This document shows, piece after piece, positions 45,047-53,402 of a stretch of DNA of 64,000 bases. Position numbers and translations under genes: made by a program. This DNA comes from JAGTVB01 sp049282355 (GTDB lineage: Bacteria > Pseudomonadota > Gammaproteobacteria > HK1). Position 1 is the first letter of the stretch. Each line of letters opens with the position of its first letter. Location of the stretch: NCBI GenBank assembly GCA_049282355.1, contig JBAPTW010000158.1:1-64000 (forward strand), given 5' to 3'. Under the pieces are notes generated by a model. It saw nothing but the letters and a program-made list of their open reading frames with translations, did not search any database and had not been told where the DNA came from.

Positions 45047-45195
45047 CGCTGCTCTATGCAGGGGCTTACCAAAACCGCTAGGAGCGAGCCCAGGGGATCG
45101 GACCAGTAACTTCCCATGTCCCCATGGCATTCCAGTTTCAAACCACCGTGCGCCTTGCTCTGCCAGCGCGTGCCATTGCTACCACGGCTTTTCGA

Positions 45196-47070
45196 CTAGC
45201 TGTCGCCCGAAGCATCTATGGCCCCACGCCGTGCATCGCCGCGGGCGCTATCCTGCCGAAAAAGCTGTCTGATCTTATCAATAGATAGTTGGACCCAACA
45301 CGAGCCGGAAGAGTTGCGCGCAGAAGCAAGGCCAACAGCTTCTATTTCTCGCAGCAAAGTGTTCATCTCCGGCAATGTCCGCGGCGGCTGTGTACCAGCC
45401 GCTGCGTGGATGGCCATCGCTAGCAGTACCGCACCCGGACTAAGAATGTCTCCGTCAGGCACATAACTGGCTAACATGTGTGACAGCACATCGTAAATCA
45501 ATTTAGCGAGATCAGCTCCTTGCACTAGGCTGGGGATCTGGCGCACCGAAAGCGTCTCGGGCCCGACACACCGCAGCTCAAAACCGAGCTTTCTGAGTAT
45601 CGTTTGCGAGGCCTCAGCCGCTCGCATCTCGTCAGGGGCCACTGGCAATGAGACGGGCACCAACAAGGGGCGCGGCGGGATGAAACCCGCTTGGTAGGCT
45701 TGTACCAACTGCCGATGAATCACTTTGCCTAGCGCCTCGCGCAGGTCAACCAGAACCAGGCCCTGAGCGTTCTCAGCCAACAGGAAAGACCCTGCTTTGA
45801 GCCGACCCAAGGCATACCCCAATGGCGGCATACGCTGCGGGTCGGGCACATTGACGTCCTCGGTGCAAACACCGCCGAAGCCCTGCGGTGGGCTGCTCCG
45901 AACCTCAGGCGGTACCCCGCCACTCAGCTTCCAGGCAGAATTGATGCCAAACGCTGACGGCCGGCATTCATCCAATGCGCTATCGTCCGAGACTGCCTGC
46001 ACCTCTGGGGGTTGCGCTGGCGTTATGCTGTAGGCCATTCCTGCCAAAGCTCTGGCCACGCTGCGCGACAGGAAGTCATGCACCAATCGTCTGTCTCTAA
46101 ACCGTATCTCGTGCTTGGTCGGGTGCACATTGACATCCACTGCTCTTGGATCGATGTCGATGTACAGCACGTAACCAGGATAACGATCGCGGGCAATCCT
46201 TTCCTCGTATGCCTGCCTCACCGCGTGCGTTGCCGAACTGTCGCGTACCCAACGCCCGTTTACGAAGAGGTGCTGCAGATCGGCAGCGCCTCGAGAAAAA
46301 CCGGCACCCGCTACCCATCCCCTAAGCTTAAGCCCGCTAATTTCGAATTCGATCTGCAGGGCATGTTGCACAAAGGCTGTCCCACAGATCCTAGCAAGGC
46401 GTTGCAAACGCGCGCGTTCGTTGTGAGCGGGCAACAAGCGCAGCATCGATGCGCCATCGCACTCTAGGCGAAAACCAACATCGAAACGGCTCAAGGCCAT
46501 GCGCTTAACGATCTGCTGGAGATGCCGCTGTTCGGTGCGCTCAGAACGCAGAAATTTGCGCCGGGCGGGGGTACTGAAAAAGAGGTCCCGCACTTCGACT
46601 GTCGTTCCTAATGGGTGAGCCACTGGAACCGCTGCAGGAATGCCACCTCGCCCATCCGAGGTAACGCCCCAACCGTGGTCATCGCTGCGACAACGTGAGC
46701 TAAGGGTTAGTCTGGAGACCGAGGCGATGCTCGGTAAGGCCTCACCGCGGAAACCCAAGCTCGCTACCTGTTCGAGGTCGGCAAGTGACGTGATCTTGCT
46801 GGTGGCGTGACGGTGCAGAGCCGCCGCCAAATCATCTCTGTGAATTCCGCTGCCGTCATCACGCACCCGAATGAGACGCACACCCCCTTGCTCGACATCC
46901 ACCTCGATCCATCGAGCAGCGGCGTCTAAGCTGTTTTCGAGAAGCTCTTTAACCACAGATGCCGGACGTTCCACCACCTCGCCGGCCGCGATCTGATTCG
47001 CGAGCGAGACCGGTAATTCCCGAATGCGTCTCTCGGGAAAATCACGCCCAGCCGAAAGCTTCAGCATCAT
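45196..47070 (-). CDS. mutL: DNA mismatch repair protein MutL
   Basis: This 624-aa GHKL ATPase links MutS to MutH or UvrD. N-terminal motifs are NQIAAGEVVERPASVVKELL, RDDGSGIHRDDL, SLGFRGEALPSIASV and GTTVEVRDLFFSTPARRKFL, given here as short blocks. The C-terminal dimerisation domain begins near LGRLKAGSFLLAEN. The first gene of the cluster; in E. coli it follows amiB, which is not seen here. Confidence 0.96.
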   Translation of the reverse strand: MMLKLSAGRDFPERRIRELPVSLANQIAAGEVVERPASVVKELLENSLDAAARWIEVDVEQGGVRLIRVRDDGSGIHRDDLAAALHRHATSKITSLADLEQVASLGFRGEALPSIASVSRLTLSSRCRSDDHGWGVTSDGRGGIPAAVPVAHPLGTTVEVRDLFFSTPARRKFLRSERTEQRHLQQIVKRMALSRFDVGFRLECDGASMLRLLPAHNERARLQRLARICGTAFVQHALQIEFEISGLKLRGWVAGAGFSRGAADLQHLFVNGRWVRDSSATHAVRQAYEERIARDRYPGYVLYIDIDPRAVDVNVHPTKHEIRFRDRRLVHDFLSRSVARALAGMAYSITPAQPPEVQAVSDDSALDECRPSAFGINSAWKLSGGVPPEVRSSPPQGFGGVCTEDVNVPDPQRMPPLGYALGRLKAGSFLLAENAQGLVLVDLREALGKVIHRQLVQAYQAGFIPPRPLLVPVSLPVAPDEMRAAEASQTILRKLGFELRCVGPETLSVRQIPSLVQGADLAKLIYDVLSHMLASYVPDGDILSPGAVLLAMAIHAAAGTQPPRTLPEMNTLLREIEAVGLASARNSSGSCWVQLSIDKIRQLFRQDSARGDARRGAIDASGDS

Positions 47071-47210
47071 TTAGTAAATCTCGCAGGCCCTGCAATAAAC
47101 TTGGCTGGCCCTGGCCCAGAACGACAAGAAAGTCTTTGTGCTTCCCTTGGCGAGAAGCAAAAAGCCGCCGCCTGTGCGAAAATTCGGAACCGTTGCCATC
47201 CTTTCTTCAG

Positions 47211-47390
47211 TTACGAATCCAGCGCCACGATCACCCCGGCACCGTGCTTGTCTTCGACCACCGCCAGCCGTCCCAGGAGCCGGTGATGACCGATGTGGAC
47301 CGTAAATGCCGATCTCTTGCGAGATTCGGTAACCGTCATCTCCTCAATAATTTCGCTCACCAACTGAGGTTCCGCATCGATAATTCTCAT
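47211..47390 (-). CDS. 59-aa small conserved-looking protein
   Basis: This frame has an ATG at 47390 preceded by GGGAGGCGTAA, a very good ribosome binding site, and ends at a TAA at 47211. The product begins MRIIDAEPQLVSEIIEEM and contains SAFTVHIGHHRLLGRL and GAGVIVALDS. It has no membrane segment. It lies alone in the 514-bp stretch between mutL and the NUDIX gene, on the same strand as both. No family is recognised. Confidence 0.5.
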   Translation of the reverse strand: MRIIDAEPQLVSEIIEEMTVTESRKRSAFTVHIGHHRLLGRLAVVEDKHGAGVIVALDS

Positions 47391-47584
47391 TTACGCCTCC
47401 CGAAAGCACCGCCAACGGCTTTGATCCTCAAAGCGAGACCTGCCAGCCGCCAAGTTCCTACTCGAATGCGCCTCGAGAAAAGGCCGAAACAGCCTTCCCT
47501 GACCGTTCCTAGCGCCTAGGAGGCAATGGCGAACAGGACTGACGACCTAGTAGGAAGCGACCAAGTTATCCCTCGCTCCCGGCG

Positions 47585-48205
47585 CTACGCAGCGAGAAAC
47601 TGCTGCGCCCGATAGAGCCCAATCAGGGTCTTGGCGTCCGTTATAGTGCCGCCTCCAGCCCAGCCCATAGCTTCCGCAAACGCGAGCCAGTGTACCTCCA
47701 AAACTTCATGAGCTTCGGTCTCGCCGACTCTCGGCGTCAATCCTTGTGCTAGGAAGAGATGAACCCGCTCTGAGAAGACGCCGGGCGAGCTCAGCATTGA
47801 CCCCAAAGAATGCCATTTCGCCGCCTGGAGCTGCGCCTCCTCGGTAAGCTCTCGCTGAGCCGCCAGAATCGGCGGCTCTCCGGCATCGAGCTTACCCGCG
47901 GGCAACTCCCAGATCCAACCATCTGCCGCATATCGGTACTGACGCAGCAGACACACCCGATCATACGCATCTAGAGCCACCACCGCGGCACCGCCTGGAT
48001 GGCGAACCACCTCCAGATCGACCTGCTTGCCGTTTGGCAACGCAACGGTCTCGATGCCGACATCGATGATCGTTCCTCGATAGATAGGTAAACGTCTAAT
48101 CAACGGGATCGAGCCTCTCGATCTGCATCGCTCTGCCTCACCGACGGGCGCCGCGCAGCGGGTAAGTACAGTCACTACCACTGCCATCGGCCTGTCCATT
48201 AGCAC
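47585..48205 (-). CDS. NUDIX hydrolase, ADP-ribose pyrophosphatase-like
   Basis: This NUDIX enzyme has the box GKLDAGEPPILAAQRELTEEA, matching GX5EX7REXXEE (about residues 110-132). YRGTIIDVGIETVALPNGK and EVVRHPGGAAVVAL are typical of ADP-ribose or GDP-mannose hydrolases. The first ~40 residues look atypical, so the start could be a TTG near LIRRLPIYRG instead. It is not obviously linked to mutL. Confidence 0.88.
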   Translation of the reverse strand: MLMDRPMAVVVTVLTRCAAPVGEAERCRSRGSIPLIRRLPIYRGTIIDVGIETVALPNGKQVDLEVVRHPGGAAVVALDAYDRVCLLRQYRYAADGWIWELPAGKLDAGEPPILAAQRELTEEAQLQAAKWHSLGSMLSSPGVFSERVHLFLAQGLTPRVGETEAHEVLEVHWLAFAEAMGWAGGGTITDAKTLIGLYRAQQFLAA

Positions 48206-48280
48206 TACCGTTCGCGGTCATGACTGACCACAGGGAGGACTGACTGATCTTCTTTCGAACCCAATAGGGAAAAGGCTCGT

Positions 48281-49111
48281 TCAAACCAAAAAAGCGCCAG
48301 AGCATGGCTGAGGAGCCACAGTGGCGGACAAACCATCCGCGCGCAAAGCAGCTCGGACTTCATCCCAAAAATGAATTCGCGCCTCGATCGATCTTTTAGC
48401 GGCCTGCTCCGACTCCAGCACTTTCTGCAAATCCCCGGCGCACAGTTCCTCCAGCAACCGCATCGCCATCGGACCATGGCTATCGTCATCAAGATAAATG
48501 TGGCGCTTGAGGTAATGGTAAAAAGCAGGCGCCTGCGGCTCGGCAACCCCCAAATCCTTCAGGAGGGCACGAAACATGCCCGGGATCACCTGTTCCCGGC
48601 CAACAGCGAGTGCCGCAGCAACGATGTGTGTCTTACCGGTGTCGATAAACCCGAATGTCGTCGCCATGAAGCGCCGCGCTGGCCCCGGTATGGCTGCCCG
48701 CGCAAGAGCGCTTTCGATCCCCTCGATCCGCACGTGCTCCAGGAACTGCATCAACACCCCTGTATCGGCCCCAATCTCACTCATCGCTTGACAGTAAAGG
48801 TCGAAGTGGGCAACCGCTGTTGGTTGGCCGGTAGCATCCGGCAGTCCCTCATCGGATTCTTCGGCGAGCACCATCGCATTGATAAATTGACGCAGCACGG
48901 CGGGATGAGCCGTTGGCATCCAGGGAACGGAGGGCGGGGCGATATGGCCCTGAACGTACTTCACAAGTGACATGAAATCCCAAACCGCATACACGTGGTG
49001 GGCCATGAATAGGCGCAAGTCATCGAGATCCTGTACCTCGGCATAGATCGGATGACGTTCGAGCTGCTCGCGCAGGGCACCGCTGTCCCGCGGTTCAATA
49101 GGGTTAGCCAT
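48281..49111 (-). CDS. DUF3050 domain protein (haem-oxygenase-like fold)
   Basis: The 276-aa helical protein matches DUF3050: LERHPIYAEVQDLDDLRLFM, MAHHVYAVWDFMSLVKYVQ, LAEESDEGLPD and DDDSHGPMAMRLLEEL. The His/Glu residues in these blocks are arranged like the metal ligands of haem-oxygenase-like diiron oxidases, but the substrate is unknown. It is transcribed alone, divergent from cnoX. Confidence 0.9.
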   Translation of the reverse strand: MANPIEPRDSGALREQLERHPIYAEVQDLDDLRLFMAHHVYAVWDFMSLVKYVQGHIAPPSVPWMPTAHPAVLRQFINAMVLAEESDEGLPDATGQPTAVAHFDLYCQAMSEIGADTGVLMQFLEHVRIEGIESALARAAIPGPARRFMATTFGFIDTGKTHIVAAALAVGREQVIPGMFRALLKDLGVAEPQAPAFYHYLKRHIYLDDDSHGPMAMRLLEELCAGDLQKVLESEQAAKRSIEARIHFWDEVRAALRADGLSATVAPQPCSGAFLV

Positions 49112-49245
49112 AGCGAAATCTCAAACTGTGCGCGGCACGCGCCCCCTCTAAAGTACCTGAGCCCGTTGCCGACGGACACACCAAAACCACGCGGTCTCTA
49201 GGCGTGAACTCTTTAAAATATTACCATAAACTGATATTTCATCCA

Positions 49246-49269
49246 GGAAGCGCAGCGCTTCCTTATAAT
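49246..49269 (+). promoter_or_regulatory. dyad next to a TATAAT box upstream of cnoX
   Basis: GGAAGCG (49246-49252) and CGCTTCC (49256-49262) form a perfect 7-bp dyad with a 3-bp centre, directly followed by TATAAT (49264-49269). It occupies the -35/-10 spacer, where no good -35 is seen. This could be an activator or repressor site. Confidence 0.45.
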
Positions 49270-49296
49270 TCATGCCATGGCCTTACGAACATTGGG

Positions 49297-50160
49297 ATGA
49301 TGGAAAGCCACTACATCTATGAGGGCACTGAGGAGAATTTTGCGACCCTAGTGCTCAACAATTCGAACAAAGGCCCGGTGCTGGTTAATTTCTGGGCCGA
49401 ATGGGCTGGTCCTTGCCACCGTCTGTTTCCATTGCTTGCCCAACTTGCCCGCGAGTACGCCGGCAAGTTCTTGTTGGTAAATTTCAATATCGATGAACAG
49501 GCCCCCGTTGCTCAAGAGTATGGCGTTAAAAGCCTGCCGGTGGTGAAGATATTTCGGGGCGGCAAGCTCCGTGAAGAGGTGCACGGGTATCAACCTGAGG
49601 CGGAGCTGCGTCGCATCATTAACCGCTATGTGGTGCGAGCGTCTGATGAGCGTATCGGTGCTGCGATTCGACTCTACCAAAAGGGTGATGTCGATGAGAG
49701 CCTTATCCTACTGGCGCAAGCGGCCTTAGACGATCCAGAGAACCTGCGGATTCCTGTAATATTGGGCAAGCTGCTGGTGGCTCAGCGCCGCTATGACGAG
49801 GCAGAAGCGTTGCTGCGTGGCTTGCCGCCGGAGACACGCGAACAGGGGGAAATCAGCCACCTTTTGGCCCACCTCAGCTTCATTCAGGTCGCGCAAAGGG
49901 CGTCCGACAGGGACGCTCTGGCGACACGTCTCGCCGCTGACCCTGGAGATTCACAGATCCGTTATGAATTCGCCGCTCTGGCCGTCGTGAACGATGATTA
50001 CGAGACTGCCCTGGAGAACTTGCTGGAGCTCGTGCGCCGCGATCGCACATTCGGCGAAGACGCCGGCCGCAGAGGCATGCTCGCCCTCTTCGACGTGCTC
50101 AAAAATCGCACCGATCTGGTGGAACGTTACCGCGCACGGATGTTCAGCATCCTGCATTAG
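49297..50160 (+). CDS. cnoX: thioredoxin/TPR protein, CnoX (YbbN) type
   Basis: The 287-aa protein has an N-terminal thioredoxin domain (about 1-110) and C-terminal TPR-like repeats (about 120-285). The active site reads WAGPC, so the first Cys of CxxC is Ala and normal thioredoxin redox chemistry is lost, as in E. coli CnoX (SxxC). CnoX is a chaperedoxin that holds oxidised proteins and passes them to GroEL. It is convergent with nifZ. Confidence 0.9.
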   Translation: MMESHYIYEGTEENFATLVLNNSNKGPVLVNFWAEWAGPCHRLFPLLAQLAREYAGKFLLVNFNIDEQAPVAQEYGVKSLPVVKIFRGGKLREEVHGYQPEAELRRIINRYVVRASDERIGAAIRLYQKGDVDESLILLAQAALDDPENLRIPVILGKLLVAQRRYDEAEALLRGLPPETREQGEISHLLAHLSFIQVAQRASDRDALATRLAADPGDSQIRYEFAALAVVNDDYETALENLLELVRRDRTFGEDAGRRGMLALFDVLKNRTDLVERYRARMFSILH

Positions 50161-50175
50161 AAGTCGTTTAGACAA

Positions 50176-50192
50176 AAAGCGCGCCGCTTTGA
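50176..50192 (-). terminator. terminator-like hairpin after nifZ
   Basis: AAAGCG and CGCTTT (50176-50181 and 50185-50190) pair around 3 nt. On the minus strand the stem is followed by TTTTTG, and it lies just past the nifZ stop. It probably ends the nif operon and may act on cnoX from the other side. Confidence 0.5.
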
Positions 50193-50195
50193 AGG

Positions 50196-50666
50196 CTAGC
50201 TGGCAGGCAGATCAACGGCGAACGAATAACGCATTGCCTGCAGAGCACTCTCAGGAACATGGAAAAAACGTTTACCGAAAGCCACCTGATAGGAGGCTTC
50301 TCCCTCGGCTGTCTGCACGATGTCTTGGATCTCGCCGATCGCCCCGGGTCCGGCCACGATTGCACCGCTCACGGCGAGCGAAATTCGGGTAGAGACGTGG
50401 TCACCGGACTGAAACCGAGCCAAGCGCCCCAACGCATCCGCTGCGATCAATTCCGACTCGCGGCAACCCACCACCCGACCGATCTCCAAGAAGTGCACTG
50501 AATAAACGATTTGGTCTTGGAGAAATACGCCTACGTCTCGAATATAGCCAACGCTTCCGCGTGGTGCTAAGAGCTTCCCGGTGCCAACCCCTGGGTAGGT
50601 TCCGTCGTTTCGCAGATCTCTGGTGACCCGCACTGCTTGGCCGTACTCGAAACGTGGGCGCATCAT
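50196..50666 (-). CDS. nifZ: nitrogen fixation protein NifZ
   Basis: NifZ helps form the P-cluster of the MoFe protein. The 156-aa protein carries the family block DLRNDGTYPGVGTGKLLAP and RGSVGYIRDVGVFLQDQIVYSVHFLE, listed here in shorter parts: RGSVGYIRDVGVFLQDQ and IVYSVHFLE. The tail after residue 90 looks like a second, weaker copy of the SH3-like fold. GGAG lies 7 nt upstream of the ATG. It is the last gene of the nif operon. Confidence 0.92.
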   Translation of the reverse strand: MMRPRFEYGQAVRVTRDLRNDGTYPGVGTGKLLAPRGSVGYIRDVGVFLQDQIVYSVHFLEIGRVVGCRESELIAADALGRLARFQSGDHVSTRISLAVSGAIVAGPGAIGEIQDIVQTAEGEASYQVAFGKRFFHVPESALQAMRYSFAVDLPAS

Positions 50667-50686
50667 TCCTTAACTCCTAATTTTGG

Positions 50687-51013
50687 CTACTTCAACAACA
50701 TCTCAACAGGTATTAGGACTACCTGCCGGCGGCCGCGCTTAAACACATCAAAGACCTTCTCTGCGCCCGGACTGGAGTGTACGAAATCCTGATAGGCTTG
50801 CTCTAGTAAGCTCCTGTAGAGCACCCGCAACGCCGCCGCATTCTCGTGACCTGACAGCGCGGCCTGCTTCAGATAGTCGTGAAAGCGCTTTAGAATGTGC
50901 AATCGGCTGACGTCGACCACTTGGGGATCATAGGGAACGTCAAAATAATCCAAGAAGTCCTCAGCATCCGTCAATTCTGACAACTCCTGCTTCAGCTTTT
51001 CCTTCACTGTCAC
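50687..51013 (-). CDS. nifW: nitrogenase-stabilizing/protective protein NifW
   Basis: NifW associates with and protects the MoFe protein from oxygen. The 108-aa protein shows LTDAEDFLDYFDVPYDP (about 15-31), LHILKRFHDYL and the C-terminal KVFDVFKRGRRQVVLIPVEM. A longer frame exists, but the GTG at 51013 with GGAGG 8 nt upstream gives the normal NifW length. It lies between nifV and nifZ. Confidence 0.92.
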   Translation of the reverse strand: MTVKEKLKQELSELTDAEDFLDYFDVPYDPQVVDVSRLHILKRFHDYLKQAALSGHENAAALRVLYRSLLEQAYQDFVHSSPGAEKVFDVFKRGRRQVVLIPVEMLLK

Positions 51014-51143
51014 TGTCAAATCCTCCAACGTGGACTCACCGCACCCGTCAGTAAGAGCATCGAAATACTGCCAATACAGCGCTACAGAGCCACCAGCGAA
51101 TCCCCCGCCGGACTGCGTAGCTTGTCGTTTTCGGTGCCGCCTT

Positions 51144-52322
51144 TCATGCAGCGCTGTCCGCAACGCAGGGATCAATGACCGCCCTGTGGAAATTGCGTAG
51201 ATCCTCCGCCGTGGGTGCCTGCTTGCGGTGTGTTGCAAACTCACGTACCCGGCTAAGCAGGAATTCGATGTGCTCGGCGCTGATAGGGATTCCCAGTGCC
51301 GCATAAGCCGATCTCAGGGCATGGGAACCCGAGTGCTTGCCGAGAACAAGCTGGTGGCAACGCCCCACCTCCGCGGGATCCACACCCTGATAATTGCGGC
51401 GATCCTTGAGCAAGCCATCCACGTGAATGCCCGATTCGTGGCGAAATGCACCGTCTCCCACAAGGCTTTTTTGCCAGGTAAGGCGCCGACCGGACGCCCG
51501 CTCGACGAGGCGCGAAAGCACCGGGAAATGGCGTAAGTCGACGCCCGTGCTGCGCCCATAGAGGTGCTTGAGCCCTATCACCACCTCTTCAAGCGGTGCG
51601 TTACCCGCGCGCTCGCCGAGCCCGTGCACAGTTGTGTTGATGTGGCTCGCACCAGCGCGCGCGGCCGCTAGAGAATTTGCCGTAGCCAGCCCAAGATCGT
51701 CATGGGCATGCATCTCCAGCTCACAATCCACCGCCCTGCGCAATTGCCCAATAACCTCAAATACTCCGAAGGGCTCCATGACGCCAAGGGTGTCCGCCAC
51801 GCGAAGGCGCCGCGCGCCCGCCCTGCAAGCGGTCTCGGCCACCCGTAAGAGGAATGTTTGATCGGCGCGTGAAGCATCTTCGGCGCCCACCGAAACCTCT
51901 AAACCAAGATCGAGGGCGGCCGGAACGTGCTTTTCGATTGCGACCAGCACAGCAGATCGGTCACACCGCAGCTTATGATGGATCTGCTGATCGGAGACAG
52001 GAATCGACAGGTCCACCATGTGCACGCCGAGGCCGCCACACTGCTGCAGGTCCATCTCGCACATCCGGCTCCACACCAGGAGCCGCGCCTTGAGCCCAAG
52101 GGCGACGACCGCTTGAATGCCCTCTCGCTCCCTGGCGCCCATAGCCGGAATGCCAATCTCGAGCTCGGGAACACCCAGCGCATCGAGACCACTGGCGATG
52201 CTGAGCTTTTCCTCCCGAGTAAAAGCGACGCCTGCAGACTGTTCTCCGTCGCGCAGCGTGGTATCGTCGATGATCACGTTTGGCCTAGCCCTTGCCGGCG
52301 TTGCTTCATCAGTGACTGTCAC
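51144..52322 (-). CDS. nifV: homocitrate synthase NifV
   Basis: NifV condenses acetyl-CoA and 2-oxoglutarate to homocitrate, the organic ligand of FeMo-co. The 392-aa DRE-TIM enzyme shows IIDDTTLRDGEQSAGVAF, HAHDDLGLATANSLAA and GLGERAGNAPLEEVV. The start is a GTG at 52322 with GGAG upstream. A short open frame upstream ends in a 4-nt overlap with it. Confidence 0.96.
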   Translation of the reverse strand: MTVTDEATPARARPNVIIDDTTLRDGEQSAGVAFTREEKLSIASGLDALGVPELEIGIPAMGAREREGIQAVVALGLKARLLVWSRMCEMDLQQCGGLGVHMVDLSIPVSDQQIHHKLRCDRSAVLVAIEKHVPAALDLGLEVSVGAEDASRADQTFLLRVAETACRAGARRLRVADTLGVMEPFGVFEVIGQLRRAVDCELEMHAHDDLGLATANSLAAARAGASHINTTVHGLGERAGNAPLEEVVIGLKHLYGRSTGVDLRHFPVLSRLVERASGRRLTWQKSLVGDGAFRHESGIHVDGLLKDRRNYQGVDPAEVGRCHQLVLGKHSGSHALRSAYAALGIPISAEHIEFLLSRVREFATHRKQAPTAEDLRNFHRAVIDPCVADSAA

Positions 52323-52416
52323 GAAGCTTGCTCCACTGCGATCAGCTCACTCAAAAATTCAATACCGCGATAGCTCTGCTCGCCCCTTCTTCTGAGATCG
52401 CGCTCGTAAGATTGCG

Positions 52417-52752
52417 CTAGGCCGCCGCGTTTCTGGGCCACGGCTGTGAGGCATGAGCAAGGCAGTTCTTGGGACACACCTTGGAGCAGGCCTCGCACCC
52501 GATGCAATCCAGTGGATCGTGAATGCTCATCACCATGGTGGTTTCATCGGAGAAGCCATCTTCTTCGTCGTCCAACCAATCATCGGCGTCCAAGCATTCA
52601 CCACCTTCACGCTCCATCAGCTCGAAGACGTTTCGCGGACAAGACTTGTAACAACGACCACAGCCGATACAGCGCTTTTGATCTAGATCAACGACAAAGA
52701 CGGGTGTCCAAGAGGCTCCCCCACGGGTAATGCCGGTGATGTGCTCATTCAT
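52417..52752 (-). CDS. fdxB: nif-specific ferredoxin III (2[4Fe-4S])
   Basis: The 111-aa ferredoxin has two 4Fe-4S motifs: CIGCGRCYKSCPRNVFEL (about 33-50) and CIGCEACSKVCPKNC (about 83-97), with an acidic insert (DADDWLDDEEDGFSDE) between them. This layout is FdxB, an electron donor to nitrogenase assembly or turnover. In many diazotrophs DUF269 and DUF683 genes lie between nifX and fdxB; here they are absent. Confidence 0.93.
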   Translation of the reverse strand: MNEHITGITRGGASWTPVFVVDLDQKRCIGCGRCYKSCPRNVFELMEREGGECLDADDWLDDEEDGFSDETTMVMSIHDPLDCIGCEACSKVCPKNCLAHASQPWPRNAAA

Positions 52753-52823
52753 GGCTCGATTCCTTGGCTACGCAGTACATCGTCACGCAAAATAGCCGGG
52801 GTGCGACTTAATCTTTCTCCCAT

Positions 52824-52894
52824 GATCGTTCATCCCAAGATGGAATGTTGCACATCCCTATGCACGGCCGACGTTCCTCGAACGATGAACGATC
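52824..52894. repeat. 11-bp inverted repeat in the nifX-fdxB gap
   Basis: GATCGTTCATC (52824-52834) and GATGAACGATC (52884-52894) are exact reverse complements, 49 bp apart, within the 164-bp gap between nifX and fdxB. It could fold in the nif transcript as a processing or stability element. A 24-codon frame from 52824-region ATG runs into the fdxB start but has no ribosome binding site. Confidence 0.5.
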
Positions 52895-52916
52895 CGCGTG
52901 ATCCAGTGCTGTTCGA

Positions 52917-53402
52917 CTACTCCACCCAGCCCTCGGCTTCCATCGCATCAAAGCGTGCTTCGTCCCCCGGCTCCGCCATAGAGGGCAGGCGCTCTCGCAA
53001 CATCTTGAAATCTTCGCTGAGCGACCGCTGCAGATCCGTAACCAAAGTAGAAATCAGCGCACCGGGATTCACCAGAACGGGACGAATGCCTCTGGCAACG
53101 AGTCGACGGATGGCAGCGGCGCCGATGACTTCGCAGTAGATCAAAGCGCATCCGTCCAGGAGTGCGATTCGAGCCGTGAGCTTTCCTTCGCCGCCATCCC
53201 GCTCCTCTTGCCCAAACTGGGCGACATACAACAGCGTTGCCTCACGCGCCAACACGCGGTAGATGGCGTAGCGCTGCGCCGTGCCAAAGTGCTGATCCAC
53301 GTGCTTCATGTCCGTGGTCGCAAAGGCGGCGCGCACCGTGTGTGCTTCGGTGTTGGGCATCGGTTGGCTATCCATGATACGCATGAGACGCCGCAAGCTC
53401 AT
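52917..53402 (-). CDS. nifX: nitrogen fixation protein NifX
   Basis: NifX carries FeMo-co precursors between NifB, NifEN and apo-nitrogenase. The 161-aa protein has HTVRAAFATTDMKHVDQHFG (about 20-39) and GAAAIRRLVARGIRPVLVNPG (the NifX/NafY cofactor-binding core, given here as RRLVARGIRPVLVNPG). The ATG at 53402 follows AGGAG by 7 nt and lies inside the end of nifN, a 35-nt overlap, so the two are coupled. Confidence 0.93.
   Translation of the reverse strand: MSLRRLMRIMDSQPMPNTEAHTVRAAFATTDMKHVDQHFGTAQRYAIYRVLAREATLLYVAQFGQEERDGGEGKLTARIALLDGCALIYCEVIGAAAIRRLVARGIRPVLVNPGALISTLVTDLQRSLSEDFKMLRERLPSMAEPGDEARFDAMEAEGWVE

Noticed and set aside
46959..47519. 186-aa plus-strand frame opposite mutL and its upstream region
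   Set aside because: Shadow of mutL and the small gene at 47211-47390; rich in Arg/Pro/Ser with no family.
52319..52507. 62-aa minus-strand frame between fdxB and nifV ending in a GTGA overlap with nifV
   Set aside because: Most of it lies inside fdxB in another frame and it does not resemble DUF683 or any nif protein; the overlap may be chance.
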